Assembly: GCA_937915785.1 (NCBI GenBank)
Contig: CALGGY010000139.1
Coordinates: forward strand, 1-46,239
Source of the DNA: an uncultured Bacteroidales bacterium
GTDB lineage: Bacteria; Bacteroidota; Bacteroidia; Bacteroidales; P3
DNA: 46,239 nt
Reading direction: 5' to 3'
Part shown: one piece after another, positions 33,601 through 41,206 of the stretch
Position numbering within the stretch: position 1 is the first letter of the stretch
Layout of the letters: each line of letters begins with the position of its first letter
Notes under the pieces: generated by a model
What the model saw: the letters and a program-made list of their open reading frames with translations, nothing else
What the model was told of the DNA's origin: nothing
Database searches by the model: none
Program-made: the position numbers and the translations under genes

Positions 33601-33941
33601 TGGGCAAAGTTGGGGGCGTCGGCGTCGAGGGCGTGCGAAACAATGCTGCCGCTGTCGAGAACGAGGTAAAAATCGGGGAAGGTGGAAAGGAACGTAATGT
33701 CCACTTTCTGTATGTTCACGTCGGCGTTCAGAAAGCGGTCGGCGTATGTGTTCACCACCTTGGTGACTTTGGATGGCGTGAACACCACGTATAGAGCTAT
33801 GCCAATGGCTAAAAGTACGAGAAAAAAAATTGAAAGAAGTGTGATCAGGGTGATTTTCAGAATTTTGCGCCACTTGCTTTTATTCTTTTTCGGTTGTTTT
33901 TCGTGCTTTTTATTATCGGTTTGTTCTGTTTTCATCAGCAA
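30681..33941 (-). CDS. AsmA-family giant envelope protein
   Basis: 1086 residues. A basic, Lys-rich N-terminus is followed by one transmembrane helix (about 30-54) and a long periplasmic chain rich in beta strands with AsmA features: the N-terminal DITFLSTFPDFYLVLDSG, repeated SLNLEKLSFNT-like blocks, and C-terminal DKLNITKLVNQ and KWPLLVKLLVGYKGD. AsmA/TamB/YhdP proteins form hydrophobic grooves that carry phospholipids to the outer membrane. By family it likely serves envelope lipid transport. A start at 33935 (MKTEQ) is equally possible. A large palindrome lies 53 nt upstream. Confidence 0.88.
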   Translation of the reverse strand: MLMKTEQTDNKKHEKQPKKNKSKWRKILKITLITLLSIFFLVLLAIGIALYVVFTPSKVTKVVNTYADRFLNADVNIQKVDITFLSTFPDFYLVLDSGSIVSHALDADAPNFAQKRDSLFCFDRCRIQLDPIKYLKTKAVDIEKITFEGVSAYAFVNPSGKANWDIALPSEPDTTESEFVIDDYVSSLNLEKLSFNTKKVVYEDSSTNLYASFNDLNLALSGDFRQMKAATNLEFDFGGINLKSDSVQIASDLNIGLKTKLLAEFDSIRFQLDSASLYVNNNRFKIDGYVALPDTQTIDMNLWINGQIPALDLLKQLVPTAYLPILAHVDAKGRLDVDACIQGKYAPQSFPVAKVSLFLADAYLNYDALGFEISDINLVADAFVDLNKVQSSHANIDRLSLSSSFLTADLSATANDLLNDPLVSAKGKLKANIDKTLHYFPVLPKGTFISGNAGINLKVSTLLSSITNLNLERIKADAQVALSRFSVKMPSDTLYVSFPKANINLKTNSLSQRVGGKALIDAQASVDSLALLYASLAKGTVGNVAVDAQMAPDRKNTVTSTVAKIDLTAPNLKLIEDMDFVSTATTVNFAMLPSDRQPASPVLTLGLDTRTTNILYDSINAHINDGKIDIKLRPLAQRQMQKRDSLRVPHDSTQRRTPRVPRYMELNTSQTIDYLLASLEPDTTATDTVDMMQNFLKCWNVDTRIKLSTAKVLTPDMNYSVRIPSADLALDGRDLTIHNLGVNMRRTDVQLSGIVKHVRRSLLGRAKWEADLALNSSLIKASDLINLMKSSAQDPASATASNKTDTTVSEIIVVPNNFDITLNTNLKEVRYDKAVLHNVNGKVALRNSYIILDGLNFSSELGSVNTTLFYKAADKSGAEVSADLKVDKLNITKLVNQVPMIDTMLPMLRSFEGLISADIMALGKLTSDFGIDIPSLNASCLVRGDSLVLLDNETFRKLSKILLFKNKDRNLIDSLSLEFVMKNKVINFFPFVFAMDRYRVGILGTQYADMTFDYKFVVLKWPLLVKLLVGYKGDLNDLDNAKLKIRLDKKKNGYAKEFENKETFSIVRKQIQSVLRKGRQDAMKTD

Positions 33942-33993
33942 ATAAAATTAGCCAGTCAAGGGCTTGTGTCTGCGTATATTGTTATAAAACAAC

Positions 33994-34018
33994 AATTTAA
34001 GTGTATAACACTTAAATT
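33994..34018. promoter_or_regulatory. Perfect 11-bp palindrome, possible operator
   Basis: AATTTAAGTGT (33994-34004) and ACACTTAAATT (34008-34018) form an exact inverted repeat with a 3-nt ATA centre, 25 bp in all. No T-run follows on either strand. It sits 53 nt upstream of the AsmA-like gene start, a place where a dimeric regulator could bind. Confidence 0.6.
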
Positions 34019-34104
34019 ATGCCATTTGCAAATATAACGAAAAAAAAGCATTATTTCGATTTGCCGGCATTAAATGCAAAAAAAGCGTGTCGGGCAGGTT
34101 ATAA

Positions 34105-34141
34105 AGCAAAAACGTGCGGGTCCAAAAGGGCTCGCACGTTT
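34105..34141 (-). terminator. Terminator of the bcd-etfBA operon
   Basis: A 13- to 14-bp stem with two G-T pairs (34110-34123 with 34128-34141), loop AAAA, is followed on the minus strand by TTTTT. It lies 24 nt past the etfA stop. One of the strongest terminators in the window. Confidence 0.9.
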
Positions 34142-34164
34142 CGTTTGCAACAAAGTGCATGCAA

Positions 34165-35169
34165 TTATTTCTGCATTGTTTTTAGTTTTTCGGTAAGCAT
34201 TGGCACTATTTTGTGCAGGTCGCCAACAATGCCAAGGTCGGCCACGTTGAAAATGGGCGCGTATTTGTCCTTGTTGATGGCAATGATGTATTCGCTTTCT
34301 TCCATGCCTGCAAGGTGCTGTATGGCGCCGCTTATGCCACAGGCCATGTAGAGGTTGGGACGCACGGTTTTGCCGGTTTGTCCTACCTGACGGCTCTGTT
34401 CCATAACTCCGGCATCAACCATGGCACGGCTCGAGGCCACTTCGCCGCCCAGTTCTTTGGCAAGGGCTTCCAGTTTTTGGAAACCTTCTTTGTTGCCAAC
34501 GCCGCGTCCGCCCGACACAAGGATTTTGGCTTCCGAAATGTCGGCCACGGTTTTCTCTTCTTTCACGGTTTTTATCAGTTTCACGCGGTTTATCTTGGCC
34601 ATGTCGAAAGCCACGGTGTAGTCCACCACTTCGCCTTTGCGGCTGTTGTCGGTGGCAATGCGTTGCATAACTCCCGGGCGCACGGTGCTCATCTGCGGAC
34701 GGTGTTTCTTGCACAGGATGGTGGCCATAAGGTTGCCTCCAAAGGCGGGACGCGTCATCTGCAATTCGCGGTTTTCGCCAATTTCAAGTTTGGTGCAGTC
34801 GGCGGTGAGGCCGGTGCGGTTGCGGGCGCTGAGGCGCGGGCCAAGGTCGCGGCCTATGGTGGTGGCGCCAAGCAGGAAAATGCCGGGTTTCTGCTCTTTG
34901 ATAATTTGGGTGATGGCTTGGGTATATGGCTCGGTGAGGTAGTCTTTAAGAATATCGTTATCAACAACCAGCACCTTGTCGGCGCCGCTGGCTATAAGTT
35001 GCTGGGCTTTGTCCTTCATGCCGCAGCCAAGGAGTATTGCCACCACTTTTTCGCCCAAGGTGTCGGCCAAGTTGCGGGCTTTGCCAAGCAGTTCGATAGC
35101 CACGTTTTGTATCACGCCGTCGCGTTGTTCGGCGAAAACATAAACATCTTTATATTGTGATATGTCCAT
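34165..35169 (-). CDS. etfA: Electron transfer flavoprotein alpha subunit
   Basis: 334-residue ETF alpha chain. The C-terminal FAD-binding domain has the classic block GQTGKTVRPNLYMACGISGAIQHL (about residues 265-288, given here in two parts: GQTGKTVRPN and LYMACGISGAIQHL), then INKDKYAPIFNVADLGIVGD. Works with EtfB to pass electrons to or from acyl-CoA dehydrogenases. Last gene of bcd-etfB-etfA, 19 nt after etfB. Such linked Bcd/Etf sets in anaerobes can be electron-bifurcating; the sequence alone does not prove this. Confidence 0.96.
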   Translation of the reverse strand: MDISQYKDVYVFAEQRDGVIQNVAIELLGKARNLADTLGEKVVAILLGCGMKDKAQQLIASGADKVLVVDNDILKDYLTEPYTQAITQIIKEQKPGIFLLGATTIGRDLGPRLSARNRTGLTADCTKLEIGENRELQMTRPAFGGNLMATILCKKHRPQMSTVRPGVMQRIATDNSRKGEVVDYTVAFDMAKINRVKLIKTVKEEKTVADISEAKILVSGGRGVGNKEGFQKLEALAKELGGEVASSRAMVDAGVMEQSRQVGQTGKTVRPNLYMACGISGAIQHLAGMEESEYIIAINKDKYAPIFNVADLGIVGDLHKIVPMLTEKLKTMQK

Positions 35170-35188
35170 TTCTTTGTTCGTTTAAGGG

Positions 35189-35971
35189 TTAGATGATGTG
35201 TTTTTCTTGCAGTTTGCTGATTATCAGATCTACAGCCTCTTCGGGCGACACTTCGAAGGTTTCGCCTGCGGGTTTTAGGCTTTTTGGGAACGATTTGAAC
35301 ACGCTTGTTGGCGAGCCTGCTTTGCCTATGTGGCCTTCGGGCACGTTGATTTTGTCGGCGTTCCACACTTCCACTTCGCGGCTGTAGGCGTCAACAATGC
35401 CGCTGACGCTCATGTAGCGCGGTTTCACTGCCGATGCCAGCACGGTAACCAAGCATGGTGCGTCCATTTGCAGCATCTGGTATCCTTCTTCGGTTTGTTT
35501 GCGGATGGTGAAAGTTTTGTTGCCGTCGTATTCGAGGTGTTCGAGGTAGCTCACCTGCGGCAGGTCGAGGTGTTCGGCAATCTGCGGACCCACTTGTGCG
35601 GTGTCGCCGTCGATGGCTTGGCGTCCGGTGATGATGAGGTCGTAATCCATGGTGCGGAGTGCTCCTGCAAGGGCGCTGGAGGTGGCCAGGGTGTCGGCGC
35701 CGCCCAGTTTACGGTCGGTGAGCAGTATGGCGCGGTCCACGCCCATTGCCAAGGCTTCGCGCAGTATGGCGTCGGCTTGAGGCAGGCCCATGGTAATCAC
35801 GGTTACGTGGGCTCCGTATTGTTCTTTAAGCTGCAAAGCAAATTCCAATCCACCTTTGTCATCGGGGTTCATTATGCTGGGAACGCCCTCGCGTATCAGT
35901 GTGCCTGTCTGGGGGTTTATCTTAACCTCGGTGGTGTCCGGCACTTGTTTTATACAAACTACTATTTTCAT
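35189..35971 (-). CDS. etfB: Electron transfer flavoprotein beta subunit
   Basis: 260-residue ETF beta chain. The N-terminus MKIVVCIKQVPDTTEVKINP, the internal signature DPDKGGLEFAL-like NPDDKGGLEFALQLKE, and the GDTAQVGPQIAEHLDLPQVSY block are typical. The length and motifs fit the group that binds an extra flavin in bifurcating Etf complexes, but this is inferred. Lies 61 nt after bcd and 19 nt before etfA on the same strand. Confidence 0.96.
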   Translation of the reverse strand: MKIVVCIKQVPDTTEVKINPQTGTLIREGVPSIMNPDDKGGLEFALQLKEQYGAHVTVITMGLPQADAILREALAMGVDRAILLTDRKLGGADTLATSSALAGALRTMDYDLIITGRQAIDGDTAQVGPQIAEHLDLPQVSYLEHLEYDGNKTFTIRKQTEEGYQMLQMDAPCLVTVLASAVKPRYMSVSGIVDAYSREVEVWNADKINVPEGHIGKAGSPTSVFKSFPKSLKPAGETFEVSPEEAVDLIISKLQEKHII

Positions 35972-36032
35972 TGTGATGATTGTTTCAAAAATAACTAATA
36001 ACTAAAACTTTATCGCAGGTTACATGAAGTTT

Positions 36033-37172
36033 TTATTTAAATAGTTTGCCTGCAATAACCATACGTTGCACTTCGCTTGTTCCTTCGTATATTTCGGTAA
36101 TTTTGGCGTCGCGCATCATGCGTTCCACAGGATATTCTCGTGTATAGCCGTAGCCACCGTGGAACTGCACTGCTTTGGTGGTAACTTCCATTGCCGTTTC
36201 GGCGCAGAACAGTTTTGCCATTGCGGCGTCGGCGGAATAAGGCATGCCGTGGTCTTTTTTGAAGTGTGCCGAGCGCACGAGCAGACGGGCGGCCTGCACT
36301 TTGGTTTCGAGGTCGGCCATCTGGAACTGGGTGTTCTGGAACTGGCTTATGCTGCGTCCGAACTGTTTGCGTTCTTTGGTGTATTTAACGGTTTCGTCCA
36401 TAGCGCCTTGTGCTATGCCGAGAGCCTGAGCTGCGATGCCTATGCGCCCGCCGTCGAGGGTTTTCATGGCCAGGCCGAAGCCTTTGCCGAGTTGTCCGAG
36501 CTGGCGGTCTTTGGGAATACGGCAGTCCTCGAAAATAAGCTCTGTGGTGGCGGAGCCGCGTATGCCCATTTTCTTTTCTTTTTTGCCAATGCTGAAGCCC
36601 GGGTCGGTTTTTTCCACTATGAAAGCGCTGATACCTTTGGTGCCGAGGCTTTTGTCGGTCATGGCGATGATGATGAACACGTTGGCGTAGCTGCCGTTGG
36701 TGATGAATATCTTGCTGCCGTTGAGCACCCATTGGTCGCCGTCGAGCACGGCCACGGTCTGTTGTCCTGCGGCGTCGGTGCCGGCGTTGGGTTCGGTAAG
36801 TCCGAAAGCGCCTATCCATTCGCCGGAGGCGAGTTTTGGCAGGTATTTCTGTTTCTGTTCCTCGGTGCCGTTCTCCAGAATAGGGGCGCAGCAAAGGGAT
36901 GTGTGTGCGGAGAGTATTACGCCGGTGGTGGCGCAGGCGCGCGAGAGCTCTTCAACGGCCATGCCGTACATGATGTTGGTGCCGCCGGCTCCGCCGTACT
37001 GTTTGGGGATGGGAATTCCCATCAGGCCTATTTTTGCCATTTTCTGAACGGTTTCAATGGGGAAACGTTCCTCCTCGTCAACTTCGGCTGCCAAGGGTTT
37101 CACCTCTTTTTCGGCAAATTCGCGTATCATTTGCAGAAAGAGTTCTTCGGTTTTTGATAAGCTGAAATCCAT
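36033..37172 (-). CDS. bcd: Short-chain acyl-CoA dehydrogenase (butyryl-CoA type)
   Basis: 379-residue FAD enzyme that interconverts acyl-CoA and trans-2-enoyl-CoA. Motifs include LTEPNAGTDAAGQQT (FAD and substrate contact), FITNGSYANVFI, VQFHGGYGYTREYPVERMMRD and the catalytic Glu363 in IYEGTSEVQ. This is the position used by short- and medium-chain dehydrogenases. Neighbouring etfB and etfA are its redox partners. In a fermenting Bacteroidales it may reduce crotonyl-CoA to butyryl-CoA or act on branched-chain amino-acid products. Gene symbol given for the family; the exact chain length is inferred. Confidence 0.9.
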   Translation of the reverse strand: MDFSLSKTEELFLQMIREFAEKEVKPLAAEVDEEERFPIETVQKMAKIGLMGIPIPKQYGGAGGTNIMYGMAVEELSRACATTGVILSAHTSLCCAPILENGTEEQKQKYLPKLASGEWIGAFGLTEPNAGTDAAGQQTVAVLDGDQWVLNGSKIFITNGSYANVFIIIAMTDKSLGTKGISAFIVEKTDPGFSIGKKEKKMGIRGSATTELIFEDCRIPKDRQLGQLGKGFGLAMKTLDGGRIGIAAQALGIAQGAMDETVKYTKERKQFGRSISQFQNTQFQMADLETKVQAARLLVRSAHFKKDHGMPYSADAAMAKLFCAETAMEVTTKAVQFHGGYGYTREYPVERMMRDAKITEIYEGTSEVQRMVIAGKLFK

Positions 37173-37261
37173 AATTTTATCGTTAATAATATTTTTATTC
37201 GTTTGTAAAACAAAGTTTTATGCGTTTGCGGGGTATCTTGTCGATGTGGCACAGGTAGTTG

Positions 37262-37269
37262 CAAAGGTA
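37262..37269 (-). promoter_or_regulatory. -7 box of the bcd-etfBA promoter
   Basis: The minus strand reads TACCTTTG, a perfect TAnnTTTG box, 90 nt upstream of the bcd ATG. No TTTG lies at the usual distance for a -33 element, only A/T-rich sequence. Confidence 0.5.
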
Positions 37270-37341
37270 CAAAAAAAAATTGTTTTTTACGCATTTTTGT
37301 GCAAAAAAAACAATTTTTGGGTTTGGGGGTTATGCTGTATT

Positions 37342-39276
37342 TTATTCGTAGTCAATGGAGAAGGATTTTTCGCCTGTCCACCAGCTTGTGCCCACCGACA
37401 CGTTCCTTATTCGGCTGGAGTAGGCCGTTTCTTCGTAAACCACGTAGGCATTGTTGTCGTCGTCGATGTAGAAATACACAAGTTTCAAGGCGTTGCTGTT
37501 GCCGTTTTGCAGTACCACAACCATATCTTTGTTTTTCGACGATTTGTTGTATTCTTTGCAATAATAAACCGAGTTGCTGCCGCTTGTTTTGGGGCTGCAG
37601 AATATCTGCCACATTTCACGGCTGTCGGAGTAAGGCTCGGTGCCCAAGTTTTTGTAGGCTTCGTCGCTTATATATCCGCGGTAGTTCTGACGTTTGAAAT
37701 ATTTCAGCAGTGCCTTGCGGTAGTTCGACTGCGAGATTTGTTCGCGGGCTTCGTTGTTGCCGAAAATGCCGTCCAAAAGGTAGAAGTCGCTTTCGTCGAG
37801 TATGTAGTCCGACGACACGTAGCCGTCCTGCTTGCCGTCGTCGGTAATGGCTTTCACATGGCTCCAGCCGTTGTTGCCGTAGTCAAGCATCAGCAGTTTT
37901 GTGCCGTATGGCAGCGATGCTATTATATTGTCCTTGCCGATGGTGTCCTGCGTGGCGCGCAGACGCAATGATGAGGCATAGTTGTAGTAGCGTGGCAGCC
38001 GCGATTCTTGATAGGAATTGTAGGCCAGTATTCCTAACACGGTGAGTAGTGCCACCACCATTATTATAATGAATGCTACGAGTCCTTTGTTGAGCTTGCT
38101 GCCTCCGTTTTGTTTGCCGGTTTTTCCTTCGGGCTGTGTGTGGTTGTCGGGCTTTGTGGGTGTGGTTGGCTTGCCGGAGGATTGACTGGCGCTGCCTGCT
38201 GCCGGCGGCGGCGGAGGGGTTTGAGGTCTGTTTCGTGGAACAAAGCGCACTTTTTTGCGTTGTGGGGCCGGCGATTGGCATTTGGCTTTGTAGTCGTCGA
38301 AAAGCTCTTTGGCGTCGGCATAGCGGTTGGCTGGATTTTTTTCGAGGCATTTCAGAATTATCTCCTCCATCCAGTCGGGGTAGTCTTTGGTGTATGTTTG
38401 TCCGGGGTTGGCTTTTTCGAAGGCCTCGCGGCGCAGTGCTTCGATAGATGGCGGCGTGTCATGCTGCTGCTTGTTCATCATGTCGTACTGTGCGCTGGTG
38501 GGATTGCTCGAGAAAAGCATTGGGTCGAGCACAAAAGGCACGCGTCCGGCAAGCACTTCGTACAGCAGTATTCCGAGGCTGTACACGTCGGACTGTTTGG
38601 TGATAATGTTCTGGTTGTTGAATTTTTCGGGCGCCATGTATTCCAGAGCGCCGCCGTTGCGCGAGCTGCTTTTCACGCAATTGCCGTCCTGAATGGCCAA
38701 TCCGAAGTCGAGGAGTATAAAACTTTCGTCGTAGCTGCGACGCATCACGTTGTTGGAGTGCAGGTCGTTGTGGATTACGGAGTATTTTTCTATCAGACGG
38801 CGTTTGGTGGCATCGTCGATGATGTAGCGGTGGCCGTTTTCAGGATCGGGGGTGAGGTTGTCCTCGTTGGGGTCCATCAAAAATTTGTATATGTCGTGAT
38901 GGCAGTAGGCCATGGCGCAGACAATCTCCTTGAAAAAACGGTGCACCTCGTCGATGGGGACAAATTTCACGCGTTCGATATATTTGGCAAGGGTTTCGCC
39001 GTCAACATAGTCCATCTCCACAATGGCACGGTTGTCTATCAGGCGGGGCTGATATATGTGCACAATGTTGGGATGCGAGCCGTTGCCTATCTTGAGCAAC
39101 ACCTTGCACTCGTTCAGAAATGTCTGGTAGGCAGGGTCATCCTCGCTGTCTATCATCTCGTTGGAAACCTTGATGGCACGCACATAGTTGAGCGTGAGGT
39201 GTTTCACCAAATAAATGTTAGCGAAACTGCCCTTCCCTATCTGTTCAATTTTTTTGTAATCTCGTAAAAAAACCAT
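37342..39276 (-). CDS. Transmembrane Ser/Thr protein kinase with SH3-like sensor domain
   Basis: 644 residues. The kinase domain spans 1-310: glycine-rich loop IGKGSFANIYL (13-23), Lys36 in AIKV, catalytic loop HND (169-171; Asn in place of the usual Arg of HRD) with DLHSNN, DFG at 190-192 and APE at 215-217. About 30 extra residues (130-163) precede the catalytic loop. A proline-rich linker (about 355-390), a transmembrane helix (GLVAFIIIMVVALLTVLGIL, about 408-427) and an SH3-like domain (SSLRLRATQDTIG onward) complete it. Topology puts the kinase in the cytoplasm and the SH3-like part outside, suggesting an envelope or peptidoglycan sensor. Ligand and targets are unknown. Confidence 0.88.
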   Translation of the reverse strand: MVFLRDYKKIEQIGKGSFANIYLVKHLTLNYVRAIKVSNEMIDSEDDPAYQTFLNECKVLLKIGNGSHPNIVHIYQPRLIDNRAIVEMDYVDGETLAKYIERVKFVPIDEVHRFFKEIVCAMAYCHHDIYKFLMDPNEDNLTPDPENGHRYIIDDATKRRLIEKYSVIHNDLHSNNVMRRSYDESFILLDFGLAIQDGNCVKSSSRNGGALEYMAPEKFNNQNIITKQSDVYSLGILLYEVLAGRVPFVLDPMLFSSNPTSAQYDMMNKQQHDTPPSIEALRREAFEKANPGQTYTKDYPDWMEEIILKCLEKNPANRYADAKELFDDYKAKCQSPAPQRKKVRFVPRNRPQTPPPPPAAGSASQSSGKPTTPTKPDNHTQPEGKTGKQNGGSKLNKGLVAFIIIMVVALLTVLGILAYNSYQESRLPRYYNYASSLRLRATQDTIGKDNIIASLPYGTKLLMLDYGNNGWSHVKAITDDGKQDGYVSSDYILDESDFYLLDGIFGNNEAREQISQSNYRKALLKYFKRQNYRGYISDEAYKNLGTEPYSDSREMWQIFCSPKTSGSNSVYYCKEYNKSSKNKDMVVVLQNGNSNALKLVYFYIDDDNNAYVVYEETAYSSRIRNVSVGTSWWTGEKSFSIDYE

Positions 39277-39377
39277 TTTCCATCAGTTTTTGATGTTGGG
39301 TGCCGAAAAGTATTGCCAGCCACATCTCATTAAAAATGAATGTATTACGCTTGACACTGTCTTTTCCGGCTCCTCGC

Positions 39378-39385
39378 AAATATAC
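39378..39385 (-). promoter_or_regulatory. -7 box of the kinase promoter
   Basis: The minus strand reads TATATTTG, a full TAnnTTTG match, about 100 nt upstream of the kinase ATG at 39276. A correctly spaced -33 TTTG is not clear. Confidence 0.5.
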
Positions 39386-39578
39386 GTATTTTTTTGCAAT
39401 TGGAAAAAAAAGGCTTGCCAAAGTCAATTATTGTGTTAAAAGATAATAAATGGAACGACAAAATGTGAAGCGTTGACAGAAAAAAGTCTGCATTTCGCAA
39501 AAGCATGAAAACGAACTCCGCCGATCCAATGATTTGACGAGGTCGAGATGCAATAATGAAAGGGTTTTGAAAAATAAC

Positions 39579-39609
39579 GTTGAAAAATCAAAAAAAAGAC
39601 GTATATTTG
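39579..39609 (+). promoter_or_regulatory. Promoter of the deoxynucleoside kinase operon
   Basis: GTTG (39579-39582, TTG core of the -33 box) is followed after 19 nt by TATATTTG (39602-39609). Transcription would start near 39616, leaving a 5' UTR of about 88 nt with the TTGTCTGTG direct repeat. Confidence 0.6.
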
Positions 39610-39703
39610 CAAGTTGGTTGTCTGTGATTGTCTGTGGTCAAATCCTCTGACAATGAGCAATTAACCTTAATTATTATATCGAATACCATAAAAATATAAA
39701 AAA

Positions 39704-40318
39704 ATGCATATCGCCATTGCGGGAAATATCGGGTCGGGAAAAACCACCCTCACGGGTCTTCTGGCCAAGCACATGAACTACGAAACATTGTACGAAAGTA
39801 CCGACAACAACCCATATCTGAACAGCTTTTACGAAGACATGAGGCGTTGGTCGTTCAACCTGCAGATATATTTTCTGCACACCCGTTTCAAGCAGGTGCT
39901 CGACATACAAAAAGCCGGCAAAAACGTTATTCAGGACCGCACCCTCTACGAAGATGCCTACATCTTTGCCCCCAACCTGCACGACATGGGGCTTATGAAC
40001 ACCCGCGATTTCGAGAACTATCTGTCTATTTTTGAACTACTTGCGTCGTTTGTCAAATATCCCGACCTGCTTATATACCTGCGCGGCAGCGTGCCCACTC
40101 TGGTGAAACAAATCCAAAAACGCGGACGCGAGTACGAAAACACCATCCGCCTCGACTACCTTTCGAGCCTCAACCAACGCTACGAAGAATGGATTGACAA
40201 CTACGACAAGGGGAAACTCCTTGTAATTGATATAGAAGAACTTAACTTTGCCGACAACCCCAACGACCTTGGTGTTGTGATAGATAGGATAAACGCAGAA
40301 ATAAACGGACTGTTTTAG
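39704..40318 (+). CDS. Deoxynucleoside kinase
   Basis: 204-residue P-loop kinase of the dNK/dGK family that phosphorylates deoxynucleosides for salvage. The P-loop GNIGSGKTTL is at 7-16, the substrate Glu lies in LYESTDNNPYL, and QDRTLYEDAYIF contains the DR(T/S) motif with the catalytic region. YPDLLIYLRGSVPTL and the lid Arg segment RGREYE follow. Length is normal. Purine (dGuo/dAdo) versus pyrimidine preference cannot be decided. First gene of a rightward operon; the next ATG follows its stop codon with no gap. Confidence 0.92.
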   Translation: MHIAIAGNIGSGKTTLTGLLAKHMNYETLYESTDNNPYLNSFYEDMRRWSFNLQIYFLHTRFKQVLDIQKAGKNVIQDRTLYEDAYIFAPNLHDMGLMNTRDFENYLSIFELLASFVKYPDLLIYLRGSVPTLVKQIQKRGREYENTIRLDYLSSLNQRYEEWIDNYDKGKLLVIDIEELNFADNPNDLGVVIDRINAEINGLF

Positions 40319-41200
40319 ATGAAACCTTGGCTGGAACACATATTGGCTAATCCCGAAAACGGCAATCCCCTGAAGCTCGACCCTTCGGACGGACAGCTGC
40401 ACGATGCCGACAACCACACCTTTGCCGTTGATGGCGACGTGCCCGTATTTGTGGAACAAAAGCCAACGCCGGAAAACAAATTCGACTACACCAGCCACTA
40501 CACCGCCGATGCCGAAGTTTTCGACTATTTTGCCGAAGAAACCGACCCCTTGCAGTCCAAACACCTGACACTTTTGCGCAAAACTGTAACCAACTGTGTG
40601 CCAGAACAATCCAAGCTACTGCTCGATGTGGGATGCGGCTGTGCCTTTGTGGCAAAGACTTTTGCAAATTCCGGCAAAAAAATAGTTTCCGCCGACATTG
40701 CCATTGCCAATGCCAAAAAAGCCCTGCAGCACTACCCTGCCCCAAACCACGCCGCCGTTGTGGCCGACGCCTACAAACTCCCCTTTGCAAACAACACTTT
40801 CGACTGCATCGTGGCATCGGAAATAATAGAACACACCATCGACCCAAGAGCTTTTGTGAAAGCATTGACAGAAAAACTGAAACCCAGCGGACTGCTCATC
40901 ATATCAACACCTTACAAGGAAAAAATAGCCTACTCGCTTTGCATACACTGCAATTGCAAAACTCCTCACAACGCACATCTGCATTCTTTCGACAAAGAAA
41001 AAATCAAACAGCTGACCAACGACTTGCCAGTAAATGTCGAAGCTATGCAACTTGTTGGCAACAAGGCTATTATAAAACTGCGCATAATCAATCCGCTCTA
41101 CCATTTGGGGTATGGCACATGGCATTTGACCGACCGTTTGGCCAACCGCATTTTGCCACGCGCCGAACATTTTCTTATAACAATCAGGAAAACAGCATAG
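40319..41200 (+). CDS. SAM-dependent methyltransferase with Trm112-like N-terminus
   Basis: 293-residue class I methyltransferase. The first ~50 residues resemble a Trm112-like module (NPLKLDPSDGQLHDADNHTF, DGDVPVF) but without the Cys pairs. SAM motif I is LLDVGCGCAFVAKTF (101-115), motif II is ADIA, and the IVASEIIEHTIDPRAF acidic-loop segment fits the Methyltransf_11 group. The substrate is unknown. Its ATG immediately follows the dNK TAG stop. Lies upstream of kdsB, hinting at envelope-sugar or lipid context but no more. Confidence 0.8.
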   Translation: MKPWLEHILANPENGNPLKLDPSDGQLHDADNHTFAVDGDVPVFVEQKPTPENKFDYTSHYTADAEVFDYFAEETDPLQSKHLTLLRKTVTNCVPEQSKLLLDVGCGCAFVAKTFANSGKKIVSADIAIANAKKALQHYPAPNHAAVVADAYKLPFANNTFDCIVASEIIEHTIDPRAFVKALTEKLKPSGLLIISTPYKEKIAYSLCIHCNCKTPHNAHLHSFDKEKIKQLTNDLPVNVEAMQLVGNKAIIKLRIINPLYHLGYGTWHLTDRLANRILPRAEHFLITIRKTA

Positions 41201-41206
41201 TAAAGT

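Larger units (their letters stand above)
39277..39703. other. Divergent intergenic region between kinase and nucleoside kinase
   Basis: 427 bases with no coding frame of note, holding the two divergent promoter matches (39378-39385 minus, 39579-39609 plus). A 10-bp-spaced direct repeat TTGTCTGTG (39618-39626, 39628-39636) lies in the predicted 5' UTR of the rightward operon. Nothing else recognised. Confidence 0.6.

Noticed and set aside
39505..39537. Ten-codon plus-strand micro-ORF upstream of the nucleoside kinase
   Set aside because: It lies upstream of the predicted transcription start and has no sign of translation or conservation that can be judged here.
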